From contig JBBRAO010000009.1 in NCBI GenBank assembly GCA_038206725.1, forward strand, positions 15,795-79,794: a stretch of 64,000 bases of DNA. The letters are read 5' to 3'. Positions 17,573 through 25,846 of the stretch are shown piece by piece. Each line of letters opens with the position of its first letter. Positions within the stretch are counted from its first letter, which is position 1. The stretch comes from JBAXXL01 sp038206725 (GTDB taxonomy: Bacteria > Bacteroidota > Ignavibacteria > Kapaibacteriales > UBA2268). The position numbers and the translations under genes were made by a program. The notes below the pieces were generated by a model. That model did not search any database. It saw only the letters and a list, made by a program, of their open reading frames with translations, and was not told the DNA's origin.

Positions 17573-17605
17573 AAAAAAAAGCCCGTCTATTTTGGTAGTC
17601 GGGCT
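17573..17605 (-). terminator. terminator-like hairpin
   Basis: On the minus strand AGCCCGAC, a ten-base loop and GACGGGCT are followed by eight T. It could terminate minus-strand transcription running on from mutA. Confidence 0.55.
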
Positions 17606-17687
17606 AAATTGCTACAAAAATTGCTTCTTGGAGAAATTAGTATTACATCTTCACTCACGAACAACCGCGCCGTTTATTTTAATTTTT

Positions 17688-17798
17688 AACCCTAGTAGAA
17701 AAGCGAGATTGATGAACAATACAACCTTATTAGCTTATTTTTAGATTAATAAGGCAATAAGGTTTAATGAATTTGCTGTCGGATTTTCTACTAAGGCT
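17688..17798. repeat. palindromic CTAGTAGAAAA element, copy B
   Basis: The outer arms are AACCCTAGTAGAAAA (17688-17702) and TTTTCTACTAAGGCT (17784-17798). The inner arms are ACCTTATTAGCTTATT and AATAAGGCAATAAGGT. The architecture is the same as copy C at 45534-45647. Confidence 0.75.
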
Positions 17799-17831
17799 AA
17801 TACGGGAAATAAGGTTTTTTCGAAATAACTA

Positions 17832-17967
17832 GTTGCCACGGCTTTTAAGTCGTGGATAATGTGCGATTAACGCATTCGGCTTTAGCCAAATTCTTTATAA
17901 TCGATATTTGGGCTAAAGCCAATTTATACGAGATATTCACAACCCACGACTTAAAAGTCGTGGCAAC
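17832..17967. repeat. nested inverted-repeat (REP-like) element
   Basis: The ends GTTGCCACGGCTTTTAAGTCGTGG and CCACGACTTAAAAGTCGTGG-CAAC are inverted copies, each itself palindromic. Inside are GGCTTTAGCCAAAT and ATTTGGGCTAAAGCC, a second inverted pair. A single unit recurs at 27568-27595. This resembles REP/BIME elements mobilised by RAYT transposases; no RAYT gene is in the window. Confidence 0.7.
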
Positions 17968-18031
17968 AAAAAAAAAGGATTAATAATAATTTGCTTTGAT
18001 CTATTTTCTATATATCACAGTGTATGAATGA

Positions 18032-18066
18032 AATTGGACTCCACCTCATCGAGGTGGAGTCCAATT
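18032..18066. terminator. perfect 16-bp inverted repeat downstream of mutA
   Basis: AATTGGACTCCACCTC and GAGGTGGAGTCCAATT are separated by three bases, 28 nt past the mutA stop. It makes a very strong hairpin but lacks a long T run, so it may be a terminator, an mRNA 3'-end stabiliser or a dispersed repeat. Confidence 0.45.
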
Positions 18067-18093
18067 ATTCAGGAGCATTCTGTTTTGAATCTT

Positions 18094-20154
18094 CTATTTA
18101 AATAAGAATTTCTGAACTTTATGAACGATTTCATAAACATTGGCTTTGAAATAGATAAAGTCATCTATTCCTGCGGCTTTGTATTCTTCTACTTTATCGG
18201 TTGGGTACCCCGCCAAAATATACATAGCTCTCGGTTTTTCTTTTTTGATTGCTGGTAGGGCTTTTGCTAAAAACTCGGCGTAAAATTCGTCCGTGGAGCA
18301 GAATACTATTACTTTAGCATCGATTTTTTTGACACCTTCTATTAATTCATTGGCGGCTAAAAATCCGTCTATAATTTCAGTATTTAAACCCGCTACTTGG
18401 AAAAAGTCTGCCGCGAAGTCCGCTCTTGTTTTGTATTGATTCAAAGTTCCATAGCAAGCTAAGTGAACAGTAGGAATACGACGATTTTTATCTTTATAAT
18501 TTTTGGTCGCGTCGCGCATATTCTCAAACAATCTGGCACTACGGCGCGAAGTAATTATCGGCATTTTAATAGGAACATCATCTACAAACAAAGCTTTTAC
18601 TACATCGTTTATATACGTGCCCTTCTCAAATTCAGCTATCACTTCTTGGAATGTAACCGCGGTAACAACTTTTTTGGAATATTTGCTTCTTGCCAAACGG
18701 ATATACTTCTCTATCATTTCTTCGTGGTAAACTTCTGTAGAGGCTTGTTTTTCGGCTATATTCGGGTATTTATTAGTACCTAAAATAACATCTTTTCTGG
18801 TTGATAAATTTTTATCGCGCAGAACCGCTACTTCATGTATATCCTTTTGCATTATATCTTTTTGTAGGAATTCGTACATCCCGCCTTCTTTTTCGATATT
18901 TCTGAAATAGTTCCACGATTTTTCAGCAAGCCGATTGGTTAGAGATTCAACATAATATGAACCGCCCGTCGGGTCAATTGTATCATTCAAATGAGCTTCG
19001 TATTTCAGAACATTTTGTGTATTGCGCGCTACTCTTCTGCTAAATTCGTCCGGTACGCCGTGCTTATTATCAAAGTGAGTTACGTCTATACTGTCGGAAG
19101 AGCCCAATATGGCGGCAAATGTCTCGGTCGAATTACGTAGCATATTTACATAAGGATCGTATTTTGTATTATCGCGCCACGAAGTGGAAGCATTGATAAA
19201 CATTTTTTGTGCTTCTTCGTCACCGCCGAATTCTTTTACGATTGTTGCCCATAGCATTCTGGCTGTGCGTAATTTGGATATACCCATAAAGAATTGCGTA
19301 CCTATCGAGAAGTTAAACCAAATCGCATTTGCTACCGTGTTTATATCTATTCCTCGTTTGAGCATTTCGCGTATGTATTCCGTTCCCGTAGCAATAGCAC
19401 CGGCGACTTCGTGAATAGCACTGCCACCGCTGTTGTGGAAAAGAGAAGCGTTTACGGAAAAGATTCTCGATTTTATAGAATTCGCTGAATTCCATTTCAA
19501 AAGCTCCGCGGCTTGGTCGTAGTATTTAGCCGGTTCGGCGTAGGCTCTGCCCTTTCTTGCGGTAATTGAAATCGGATCAATCCCTAAAAACAAATTCAGT
19601 TTCTGTAATGGAATATTATTCGCATTGCAATATGCGTATATCAAAGCGGCGTAAACATACGATATTTCAGTACCGTCGAAAAACAATGCTATGCTGGTAA
19701 TATCTATATCTTTGAATGCGATTTTCAATTCTTCCAATGTCATAATATTCAATTTATGAAGCTTGAACATCGGATTGTTAGTATCTATATTCCAAATTGT
19801 ATCGGCTTTAATATTTAGCGCGTTTTGTCCGCCTTGTATTTCTACTTTTGCCACGGAATTGAAATCCTCGGGTAGGAAGTACGGTAATCGCTGATTAATA
19901 TACCATCCGTCTTTTTTAAAACCATCCACTTGCGTAGAACGGGTAAATGGTGCAACACCGGGTAACGCGTCTATAAGTTCTAAATTTTCTACGTCTTCTT
20001 TGTTGTAAATCGGCTTCAATGTTATACCTTCATAAGTTTGGGTAAACATTTTTTTATCGAAATCCTCCCCTTTTAAAGCCGCAGTAGCCGCTGATTTCCA
20101 ATCATCATAAGTTGGAATTTCAAATTCTTCGAAAAATTTGGTAGCATCGTTCAT
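18094..20154 (-). CDS. mutA: methylmalonyl-CoA mutase, small (beta) subunit
   Basis: MutA is the non-catalytic partner of MutB in the adenosylcobalamin-dependent interconversion of methylmalonyl-CoA and succinyl-CoA (propionate metabolism). The 686-residue protein has the N-terminal linker (FEEFEIPTYDDWKSAATAAL), a TIM-barrel-like central domain with RIFSVNASLFHNSGGSAIHE, WRDNTKYDPYVNMLRNSTETFAA and DPTGGSYYVESLTNRLAE, and a C-terminal cobalamin-binding-type fold. The DxHxxG cobalamin-ligand motif expected in MutB is absent (here ACYGTLNQYKTRAD), as in true small subunits. A mutB gene normally follows mutA, but the next gene downstream is the propeller protein, so the large subunit must be encoded elsewhere. 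It appears monocistronic. Confidence 0.93.
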   Translation of the reverse strand: MNDATKFFEEFEIPTYDDWKSAATAALKGEDFDKKMFTQTYEGITLKPIYNKEDVENLELIDALPGVAPFTRSTQVDGFKKDGWYINQRLPYFLPEDFNSVAKVEIQGGQNALNIKADTIWNIDTNNPMFKLHKLNIMTLEELKIAFKDIDITSIALFFDGTEISYVYAALIYAYCNANNIPLQKLNLFLGIDPISITARKGRAYAEPAKYYDQAAELLKWNSANSIKSRIFSVNASLFHNSGGSAIHEVAGAIATGTEYIREMLKRGIDINTVANAIWFNFSIGTQFFMGISKLRTARMLWATIVKEFGGDEEAQKMFINASTSWRDNTKYDPYVNMLRNSTETFAAILGSSDSIDVTHFDNKHGVPDEFSRRVARNTQNVLKYEAHLNDTIDPTGGSYYVESLTNRLAEKSWNYFRNIEKEGGMYEFLQKDIMQKDIHEVAVLRDKNLSTRKDVILGTNKYPNIAEKQASTEVYHEEMIEKYIRLARSKYSKKVVTAVTFQEVIAEFEKGTYINDVVKALFVDDVPIKMPIITSRRSARLFENMRDATKNYKDKNRRIPTVHLACYGTLNQYKTRADFAADFFQVAGLNTEIIDGFLAANELIEGVKKIDAKVIVFCSTDEFYAEFLAKALPAIKKEKPRAMYILAGYPTDKVEEYKAAGIDDFIYFKANVYEIVHKVQKFLFK

Positions 20155-20607
20155 ATTGTTCTCAAAACTAATTTTTCTTAAAAATCAATTACTAAAGTGT
20201 AAAAATAAGAATAAATAATCTATTGGCAAAATTTAACGCGGTTTGCGTTGAAAATTACGAGCTCTGACTCTTTTTTTACTCGTGTTAGTTGGAGTCTTTT
20301 GATTTGGAGTTTTCATACACATATCATCCAACCAAGCCAAAGATGTGTCGGAGGATCAAGCATACCTGATTGATATTCATTCTTTTAATTTGGAGCTTAG
20401 AGACAGCCCACCCGGGCAAGGTAAAATATCCGGCACATCTTGATTCCATATATATAAAAATCTCGTTACCAAGCAGGAGCTTGCTAACGAGATCGGATGT
20501 TAGAGCTTAGTAACGAGATCGGAATATCGCTGACAAGCAAGGATGCTTATCCCACCAGGTCATCGATATGTCTCATCCTTGATTGTAATTCATTCTTCCT
20601 AAGGTAG
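20155..20607. other. intergenic region with repeats, no gene
   Basis: These 453 bp upstream of mutA include an end-like TTAGAGACAGCCC (20397-20409), two copies of a TAACGAGATCGG motif in a TCTCGTTA...TAACGAGA hairpin (20461-20522) and a CAAGCAAGGATGCTTATCCC element (20534-20553) shared with 15191. The mutA promoter should lie near 20160-20250. No open frame looks coding. Confidence 0.65.
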
Positions 20608-21552
20608 TTAGAAATTGAATCCCATACTAACTCTGAAGTTGTTTTGTACCAATGGATCGGCAGTTTCGAAAGGCCAGTTCATATCGTTTTTGCGAAGTTC
20701 ATATATACCGAAACTAATAGCGTTGTGTAGTACGAAATCAACAACAGGTACTATAGCAGGAGAGCTTTTCTTGACTTTGCCTATAAACCAATCAGCCAGA
20801 CCGTGTCCACTGCTTTCAACTAAACTGCTTCCAGCCCACTTCCAAAATAAAAAGCGTGGGTAAATTTGATTTGTTTCATAACCTGCACCAATCGTAAGGT
20901 TTTTGAATACCTTGATTTTGATACCGCCTTCATATTGCTGACCGAAACGAGTGCCTTCGCCAAATGTATTAGCTGTAGGGGCAAAAGATTGCAAAGTATC
21001 GGTAAAATCAACCCAATTCCAAGCCAAGCCATTTCCGTGGTATAGTATTACAGCGCTTTCCTTTCCAATTTTCCAACCGTAACCTTGATTACCTGAAAGG
21101 GTTACTCGCCAAGATTTCGTACCAATATCGCCAAGGTCAGGGTCAACCTTACCTAATGAAGAATTTACGTGGTTCAACGAAGCATAGTTGAAGTCGTACC
21201 TTACTATATAGTCGCTGTTCGCAATAACTTTTGTGGTTGTCATACCCAATCTTGCTTCAAAATTGAAATTGTCCGCCAACTTTGGAAAACTATTTTCAAG
21301 TGTGGACTGTGTTTTTCCGTAGAGGAATTCCATCGTAGGAGAATGATGATCTAAATATCGATTTTCTGATTTACACTTTGGCCAATTAGGAATAAAAAAA
21401 TCGAACATAAAATCATTGTCTAAGTTGAAGTCGTTCGATTGTGTGGAATCTGCCGGATCACTTGCACCCGCGGCGTTTTCACCGGATTGAGCAAATAACA
21501 TTGTACTTCCGCTTAGTAGCACAATAGTGAAGATAAATAATAACTTTTTCAT
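20608..21552 (-). CDS. outer-membrane protein of unknown family
   Basis: The ATG at 21552 gives 314 residues with a clean signal peptide (MKKLLFIFTIVLLSGSTMLFAQ) and a GAGAG ribosome binding site. An upstream TTG at 21564 is in frame but less likely. A short acidic Ser/Asp-rich segment (about 23-45) precedes a region of alternating hydrophobic beta strands with many aromatic residues (NFEARLGMTTTKVIANSDYIVRYDFNY, GGIKIKVFKNLTIGAGYETNQ), ending in NNFRVSMGFNF. A C-terminal Phe after an amphipathic strand is typical of outer-membrane barrels inserted by the Bam complex. The specific function is unknown. It is divergent from the paralogue cluster that starts at 21700, with 147 bp of shared upstream region. 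Confidence 0.68.
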   Translation of the reverse strand: MKKLLFIFTIVLLSGSTMLFAQSGENAAGASDPADSTQSNDFNLDNDFMFDFFIPNWPKCKSENRYLDHHSPTMEFLYGKTQSTLENSFPKLADNFNFEARLGMTTTKVIANSDYIVRYDFNYASLNHVNSSLGKVDPDLGDIGTKSWRVTLSGNQGYGWKIGKESAVILYHGNGLAWNWVDFTDTLQSFAPTANTFGEGTRFGQQYEGGIKIKVFKNLTIGAGYETNQIYPRFLFWKWAGSSLVESSGHGLADWFIGKVKKSSPAIVPVVDFVLHNAISFGIYELRKNDMNWPFETADPLVQNNFRVSMGFNF

Positions 21553-21699
21553 AATAACTCTCAATAATAAAACAATAATTAATTGTAATACGTTAATAAC
21601 TTTAATGTGTTACATAAATAAAAAAATATTTGTGGCACCTTTTTTGATATATATTTATAGATATTAAAGTTTAATTTATTTTTTATGGAGCTTTTTGCG

Positions 21700-22884
21700 A
21701 TGAAAAAAATATTGAAAGTGCTTATAACACTTGTTTTTACATTCTCAGTAGTCGTTATACCGTCTGCTCTTGCTCAGCAGTCAAATACTTCGGTTTTAGA
21801 CACCAATAAGTATGAGGTGTTCTTTTTAGAAGTGCCCCCACTGCCTACGAAAGCGGAAAGAGAGATGTACGAAGAGCAGGCACTATATACTATGAAATTA
21901 ATGGAATACTATAGTATAGCATCGGGTTTGGAAAGCATTATTAGGATTTCCGGAGCGAAACCGGTTGAAAGAGTACCGATTCCTACGACTGATATGCTAT
22001 CGGATGCCGAATTTAAAGTGCTGGCAAATTACTATAAAATATGCACTAATTTGAAAAAACAGGTCGATAGCGAGAACATTCTTTATAAGGATAAAAAGCT
22101 GTTGGAGTTTTACAAAACAATCGAACGTCTGAAACGAGATAATTTCACGTTGAGTTACGATAATAAAATGCTTTCAATGGATAATAATCTTTACAAAAGT
22201 AAATTCAATAATTTGTTCGATAAATTGACCGAAACAAACAAGAAAATTGATTCCTTGGAAATGCGCTATATCAACGAATTGGTAAATTCCAATCTTAACT
22301 CACTTGCTATGACCGTGGATTACAAAATGCATTTTTATCCCGTTCTTCAAATCAAAGGCGGTGTAAATCAATTGTTATTATTCAGCGATATATTGGATGA
22401 ACGCACCGGTTTCGGAGCGCAGATGAACTTTGTACCCGGACCGCTTTGGGGTTTGGGTCAATACTTTGATGTATTCGGTGGTGTAAACTGCTCTAATATT
22501 TATGTGAATAATTTTAAATTCAATACTAACATTTACCATTACGGTCTCGACCTAATTGTACCAATCTCGAAATTTATAGAGATGAAACGCTTCAATTTGG
22601 ACTTTAAAGTTGGATTGGGATTTTTCAACGCCTCAGCGAAAGCTCCGAACAGCATATTGGCAAATTCCGATTGGTACGGACAAATGATGCGTTTCGAATT
22701 CAACGCCTATAACACCGGATATAATTTCCCGGTTGGCATTTATGCGTATTATACATTTTACTACAACAACAACAATATCGTTTTTCCAATGGGCGGCGGT
22801 ATCAACTACTCTCTAAATACAAATTGGTCGGGCGCGTTTGGTGCCGGATTAACTTTCCCGCTGTGGAATGTTTTGATGAAATAG
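21700..22884 (+). CDS. envelope protein, paralogue 1: coiled coil plus barrel-like C-terminus
   Basis: I chose the ATG at 21700 (394 residues), because it starts the signal peptide (MKKILKVLITLVFTFSVVVIPSALAQ) and is preceded by GGAG. An in-frame ATG at 21685 would add five residues. The mature N-terminus carries a conserved block (VPPLPTKAEREMYEEQALYT, then KLMEYYSIASGLESIIRISGAKPVERVPIP) shared with the next gene. A helical, coiled-coil-like middle (about 110-205, rich in Lys, Asn, Leu) leads to about 180 residues of beta strands (FGAQMNFVPGPLWGLGQYFDVFGGV, LDFKVGLGFFNASAKAPNS, MMRFEFNAYNTGYNFPVGIYAYY, WSGAFGAGLTFPLWN). I do not recognise the family. It looks like a periplasmic helical stalk attached to an outer-membrane barrel. 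It is probably co-transcribed with the paralogue that follows. Confidence 0.72.
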   Translation: MKKILKVLITLVFTFSVVVIPSALAQQSNTSVLDTNKYEVFFLEVPPLPTKAEREMYEEQALYTMKLMEYYSIASGLESIIRISGAKPVERVPIPTTDMLSDAEFKVLANYYKICTNLKKQVDSENILYKDKKLLEFYKTIERLKRDNFTLSYDNKMLSMDNNLYKSKFNNLFDKLTETNKKIDSLEMRYINELVNSNLNSLAMTVDYKMHFYPVLQIKGGVNQLLLFSDILDERTGFGAQMNFVPGPLWGLGQYFDVFGGVNCSNIYVNNFKFNTNIYHYGLDLIVPISKFIEMKRFNLDFKVGLGFFNASAKAPNSILANSDWYGQMMRFEFNAYNTGYNFPVGIYAYYTFYYNNNNIVFPMGGGINYSLNTNWSGAFGAGLTFPLWNVLMK

Positions 22885-22913
22885 TTATTTTTAACTAAAA
22901 GATGGTGAAAAAA

Positions 22914-24050
22914 ATGAAAAAAACAGTACTAATATTTGCTCTGATTCTATGCTCGTTTGCGAGTATGTTAGCTGAATACAGTATTTTAGATGTGCCGGCA
23001 TTACCGACAAAAGCCCAGAAAGATATGTACGATGAAGAGGCTCTATACACTCAAAAATTAATGGAATATTATACCATAGCCGCAAATTACGAGTTCTTAA
23101 TAAATTACAGCGGGCTGGTTCCGGTAAAACAAGTTCCAATTCCATCAATAGAGCAATGGGAAGAAACAGGTTTGAAAAATATCAATTTATATTACAATCT
23201 TTGCATTGAATTGCAAAAACAATATAAGGAAAACTCGCTGAATTTCCGTGATAATGAAATTGTTAAACTTGGGAACCAATTGAAAGAATCCAAGAAAAAC
23301 AGCTTCGATATCGAATCTAAATTGCTGAATGCTGAATTAATAAATCTACATTCGGAATTTTATAGAGATAAGAATTTTGAATTGCTGAACGATTTGGATA
23401 AGTATATGTTCGAAAACGATTCGTTGCGTTTGGCGGTTTACGGGGCTAAACGCGAAATGTACGAACGAATGAAAAAGAATCGCGGCGCGTTGCGCGACTT
23501 CAAATATCCTGTGTTGACAGCAAAAGTTGGAGCGGTCCAAAGTTTCTTTTACTCCGCAAGCACCGATATAAAAACCGGTGTTCAAACAATGCTTGTTTTC
23601 AATCCTGGTCCTATGCTCAACATAGGCGAGTATTTCGATCTATTCGGCGGAGTGGATTTCTATGGTGTAAATACGCCATATAACAAGATAAAAGTGCAAA
23701 ATTACTCGTATGGTATAAACCTTGTTTTGCCTTTCTCGCGTTTAGTGAAATTCGAGAAATTTGGTATAGAAGCGAAATTTGGAGTGGGTTTCTTCAACGC
23801 CAATGCCGATGCGCCAAATACGGATTTGCTTTCAACAAGTTGGCACGGACAGATGATTCGCTTCGAATTGGATTTCTTTAATTTTGGCGGCAGTTTCCCT
23901 ATAGGCATTTACTCCAATTATTCATTGTATAACAATAGAAACAATATCACATTCCCAATTGCCGCCGGCTCCGAAATGAGTATCGGTAACAATTGGACAA
24001 GCGCGTTTACACTGGGTATTAATTTCCCACTCTGGAATTTAGCCGACTAA
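22914..24050 (+). CDS. envelope protein, paralogue 2: coiled coil plus barrel-like C-terminus
   Basis: This is a 378-residue paralogue of the preceding gene, about 30 nt downstream. An in-frame ATG at 22902 would add four residues. It has a signal peptide (MKKTVLIFALILCSFASMLA), the same conserved block (VPALPTKAQKDMYDEEALYT, KLMEYYTIAANYEFLINYSGLVPVKQVPIP), a helical middle, and the same C-terminal strands (NPGPMLNIGEYFDLFGGVDF, GIEAKFGVGFFNANADAPNT, MIRFELDFFNFGGSFPIGIYSNY) ending AFTLGINFPLWNLAD. The end of the gene and its terminator are duplicated at 28941-29084, the remains of a third copy. Function is unknown. The near-equal length and shared motifs point to a multi-copy surface or envelope family. 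Confidence 0.72.
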   Translation: MKKTVLIFALILCSFASMLAEYSILDVPALPTKAQKDMYDEEALYTQKLMEYYTIAANYEFLINYSGLVPVKQVPIPSIEQWEETGLKNINLYYNLCIELQKQYKENSLNFRDNEIVKLGNQLKESKKNSFDIESKLLNAELINLHSEFYRDKNFELLNDLDKYMFENDSLRLAVYGAKREMYERMKKNRGALRDFKYPVLTAKVGAVQSFFYSASTDIKTGVQTMLVFNPGPMLNIGEYFDLFGGVDFYGVNTPYNKIKVQNYSYGINLVLPFSRLVKFEKFGIEAKFGVGFFNANADAPNTDLLSTSWHGQMIRFELDFFNFGGSFPIGIYSNYSLYNNRNNITFPIAAGSEMSIGNNWTSAFTLGINFPLWNLAD

Positions 24051-24105
24051 AATTTAAATTCTGTTAATTACGTAAATAGCCGCCATTTAGACGGCTTGAT
24101 GGTAC

Positions 24106-24146
24106 CTCATCCGATAATCTGAGCAATTATCGGATGAGTTTTTTTT
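24106..24146 (+). terminator. Rho-independent terminator after the paralogue pair
   Basis: A perfect 13-bp stem (CTCATCCGATAAT / ATTATCGGATGAG) with a 7-base loop is followed by eight T. It lies 55 nt past the stop of paralogue 2. An identical hairpin is present at 29044-29084 and a related one at 58696-58724. Confidence 0.9.
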
Positions 24147-24412
24147 ATAAAATTGTAACGATCGAACTAAATGTAACGAAATACTGACATATTTTTTAAA
24201 TGGAATTAAAATATATTAGATTTTTTGTAAATTAATTTAAATTCTGATGAATTTATTCAAAAATTCTTTTAATAATAAAAAAAAAATTGTTGATTTAGCA
24301 TCGAATTATGACAGGATTTTTAGTTTCTTTGTTTTTGTTTACTAATTAATATGAAATAATGAATTATTAGAATTCACAAATTATAGATTTTGTATTTTTA
24401 TATGAGGATTTT
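24147..24412. other. AT-rich upstream region of the TPR gene
   Basis: This 266-bp, very AT-rich stretch holds no credible gene; a 33-codon frame from 24247 is not convincing. Two GTAACG words (24155 and 24171) lie near its start. A promoter for the gene at 24413 is expected here, but no full TTTG/TAnnTTTG pair is seen. Confidence 0.5.
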
Positions 24413-24994
24413 ATGAAAAGAGAGTTATTGCGCCAGCAAGAAGTCGGCAAATTTATAAAAAGAAATTGCCAAATGTTATTATTAATAATATTAATGTTCA
24501 ACGTTAGTATTTGTCTTTCCCAAGAGAGCGGAAGTAAATACAGTTCCGACCAAGCCTCGAGATTTATCAAATTAGGACAATCCTACCGCCAGTTGCCAAA
24601 CTATGATTTGGCTCGATCATACACTAAATTAGGTATCAAAATAGCAATATTAAAAGGTAATAAATACTGGGAAGCCGTCGGATATGAAAACTTAGGATAT
24701 CTTGATATTGATAATTCAGATATAGAAAATGCCAAATTAAATTTAAGGAAATCCCTGAAAATATTTAATGGTATCCTTAAAATGGGTGGTGGTAGTCAAG
24801 AAGTAATACAGTTAATATTAGCCAAATTAGAAATGGGCGAGTATGATAACTCAAGTCAATTTATAAATGAACTTAAAAGGGAAATCGAAATTCTAACCAA
24901 TGAAAACAAGAAACAGCAGGCTCGGATAGATCTACTGCAAAAAAAAATAGATGCAATAACTATAACAGGAACACCACTAGATTCCCTAGAATAA
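24413..24994 (+). CDS. exported TPR-like protein with C-terminal coiled coil
   Basis: This 193-residue protein starts at an ATG preceded by GAGG. The basic N-terminus (MKRELLRQQEVGKFIKRNC) and a hydrophobic stretch (QMLLLIILMFNVSICLSQ, about 20-37) form a signal sequence or anchor. Residues of about 45-120 show tetratricopeptide-like helices (ASRFIKLGQSYRQLPNYDLA, RSYTKLGIKIAILKGNKYWE, AVGYENLGYLDIDNSDIENA, KLNLRKSLKIF). The end (about 150-188; ELKREIEILTNENKKQQARI) is a clear coiled coil. TPRs suggest a protein-interaction or scaffold role in the periplasm; no enzyme activity is expected. It heads a run of three exported proteins in the same direction (24413, 25028, 25847). Confidence 0.7.
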   Translation: MKRELLRQQEVGKFIKRNCQMLLLIILMFNVSICLSQESGSKYSSDQASRFIKLGQSYRQLPNYDLARSYTKLGIKIAILKGNKYWEAVGYENLGYLDIDNSDIENAKLNLRKSLKIFNGILKMGGGSQEVIQLILAKLEMGEYDNSSQFINELKREIEILTNENKKQQARIDLLQKKIDAITITGTPLDSLE

Positions 24995-25027
24995 TCCTTA
25001 ATCAAGCACAACTTTTAAAGGTGTAGT

Positions 25028-25699
25028 ATGAATTACAGAGTTATAGGATTGTCGCTGGTTTTGATTCCTTTTGTGTTCTTTAGTATTACCGAAGCAAAAG
25101 AAAATACATCGGATGCGACAAATATCAAAAGCGTTACCATCGGCAAGCAAGTGTGGATGGTAGAAAATCTTTATGTTACAACCTATCAAGACGGTACGCC
25201 AATTCCACAAGTCCAAGACCCTTTAGAATGGAACAAAGTTGAATATGGTGCTTGGTGCTACTATGACAACGATACTAACAATGGGAAGATATACGGCAAG
25301 CTGTATAATTGGTATGCGGTAAATAATCCGCACGGGTTGGCACCATCAGGCTGGCATATTCCAAAAGATTCCGAATGGAAAACATTAACAAAATTCCTTG
25401 GTGGAAAAAGAGTTGCCGGTGGTAAATTAAAAGCTAAAGGCACAAGAGAAAAAGGAAATGGATTGTGGTACAGCCCAAACCAAAATGTAACCAATTCTTC
25501 CGGCTTTTCCGGACTACCGGGTGGTTATCGCTATTTAAAAGGTACGTATATGAGCTTAGGCAGTAACGGGTATTGGTGGAGTTCTTCGAGTGGATTGTTT
25601 TCGGCGAAATATTTTAATATGTACTATGATAATACAATTGTTAACAGATACAGTATTAATAAAAAATACGGCTATTCCGTTCGCTGTATAAAGGATTAA
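25028..25699 (+). CDS. FISUMP-domain (Fib_succ_major) exported protein
   Basis: This 223-residue protein has a signal peptide (to about TEAKE, residue 25). The rest is one Fibrobacter succinogenes major paralogous (FISUMP) domain: VTIGKQVWMVENLYVTTYQDG (about 36-56), AWCYYDNDTNNGKIYGKLYNWYAV, PSGWHIPKDSEWKTLTKFLGG, AGGKLKAKGT, SGFSGLPGGYRYLKGTYMSLG, GYWWSSS and GYSVRCIKD at the end. The order and WYAV/GWHIP/SVRCI signatures make the assignment firm. The biochemical role of the family is unknown; it is abundant on the surface of Fibrobacter and Bacteroidota. It starts 33 nt after the TPR gene, with a GGTG ribosome binding site, and is likely in the same operon. Confidence 0.93.
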   Translation: MNYRVIGLSLVLIPFVFFSITEAKENTSDATNIKSVTIGKQVWMVENLYVTTYQDGTPIPQVQDPLEWNKVEYGAWCYYDNDTNNGKIYGKLYNWYAVNNPHGLAPSGWHIPKDSEWKTLTKFLGGKRVAGGKLKAKGTREKGNGLWYSPNQNVTNSSGFSGLPGGYRYLKGTYMSLGSNGYWWSSSSGLFSAKYFNMYYDNTIVNRYSINKKYGYSVRCIKD

Positions 25700-25846
25700 A
25701 AAAATAATTCAAATATACTATTTTATTTGGATTTACAAAGAAATGAAATTATTGAAGAGAATTTTAAATAACGATATTTGGGTTCATAAAATATAATTAA
25801 TTAAGTGATATTTTTTCAACCCAATAAAAAATATTTAGAGTATTTT

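Larger units (their letters stand above)
17334..18093. other. long intergenic region with structured repeats, no gene
   Basis: These 760 bp separate the propeller gene from the end of mutA. They contain a TTCCACGGAAGTGGAAATCC hairpin (17519-17541, shared with 7078), a terminator-like hairpin (17573-17605), the palindromic CTAGTAGAAAA element copy B (17688-17798), a nested inverted-repeat element (17832-17967) and a perfect 16-bp inverted repeat (18032-18066). No open frame in it looks coding. Confidence 0.75.
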
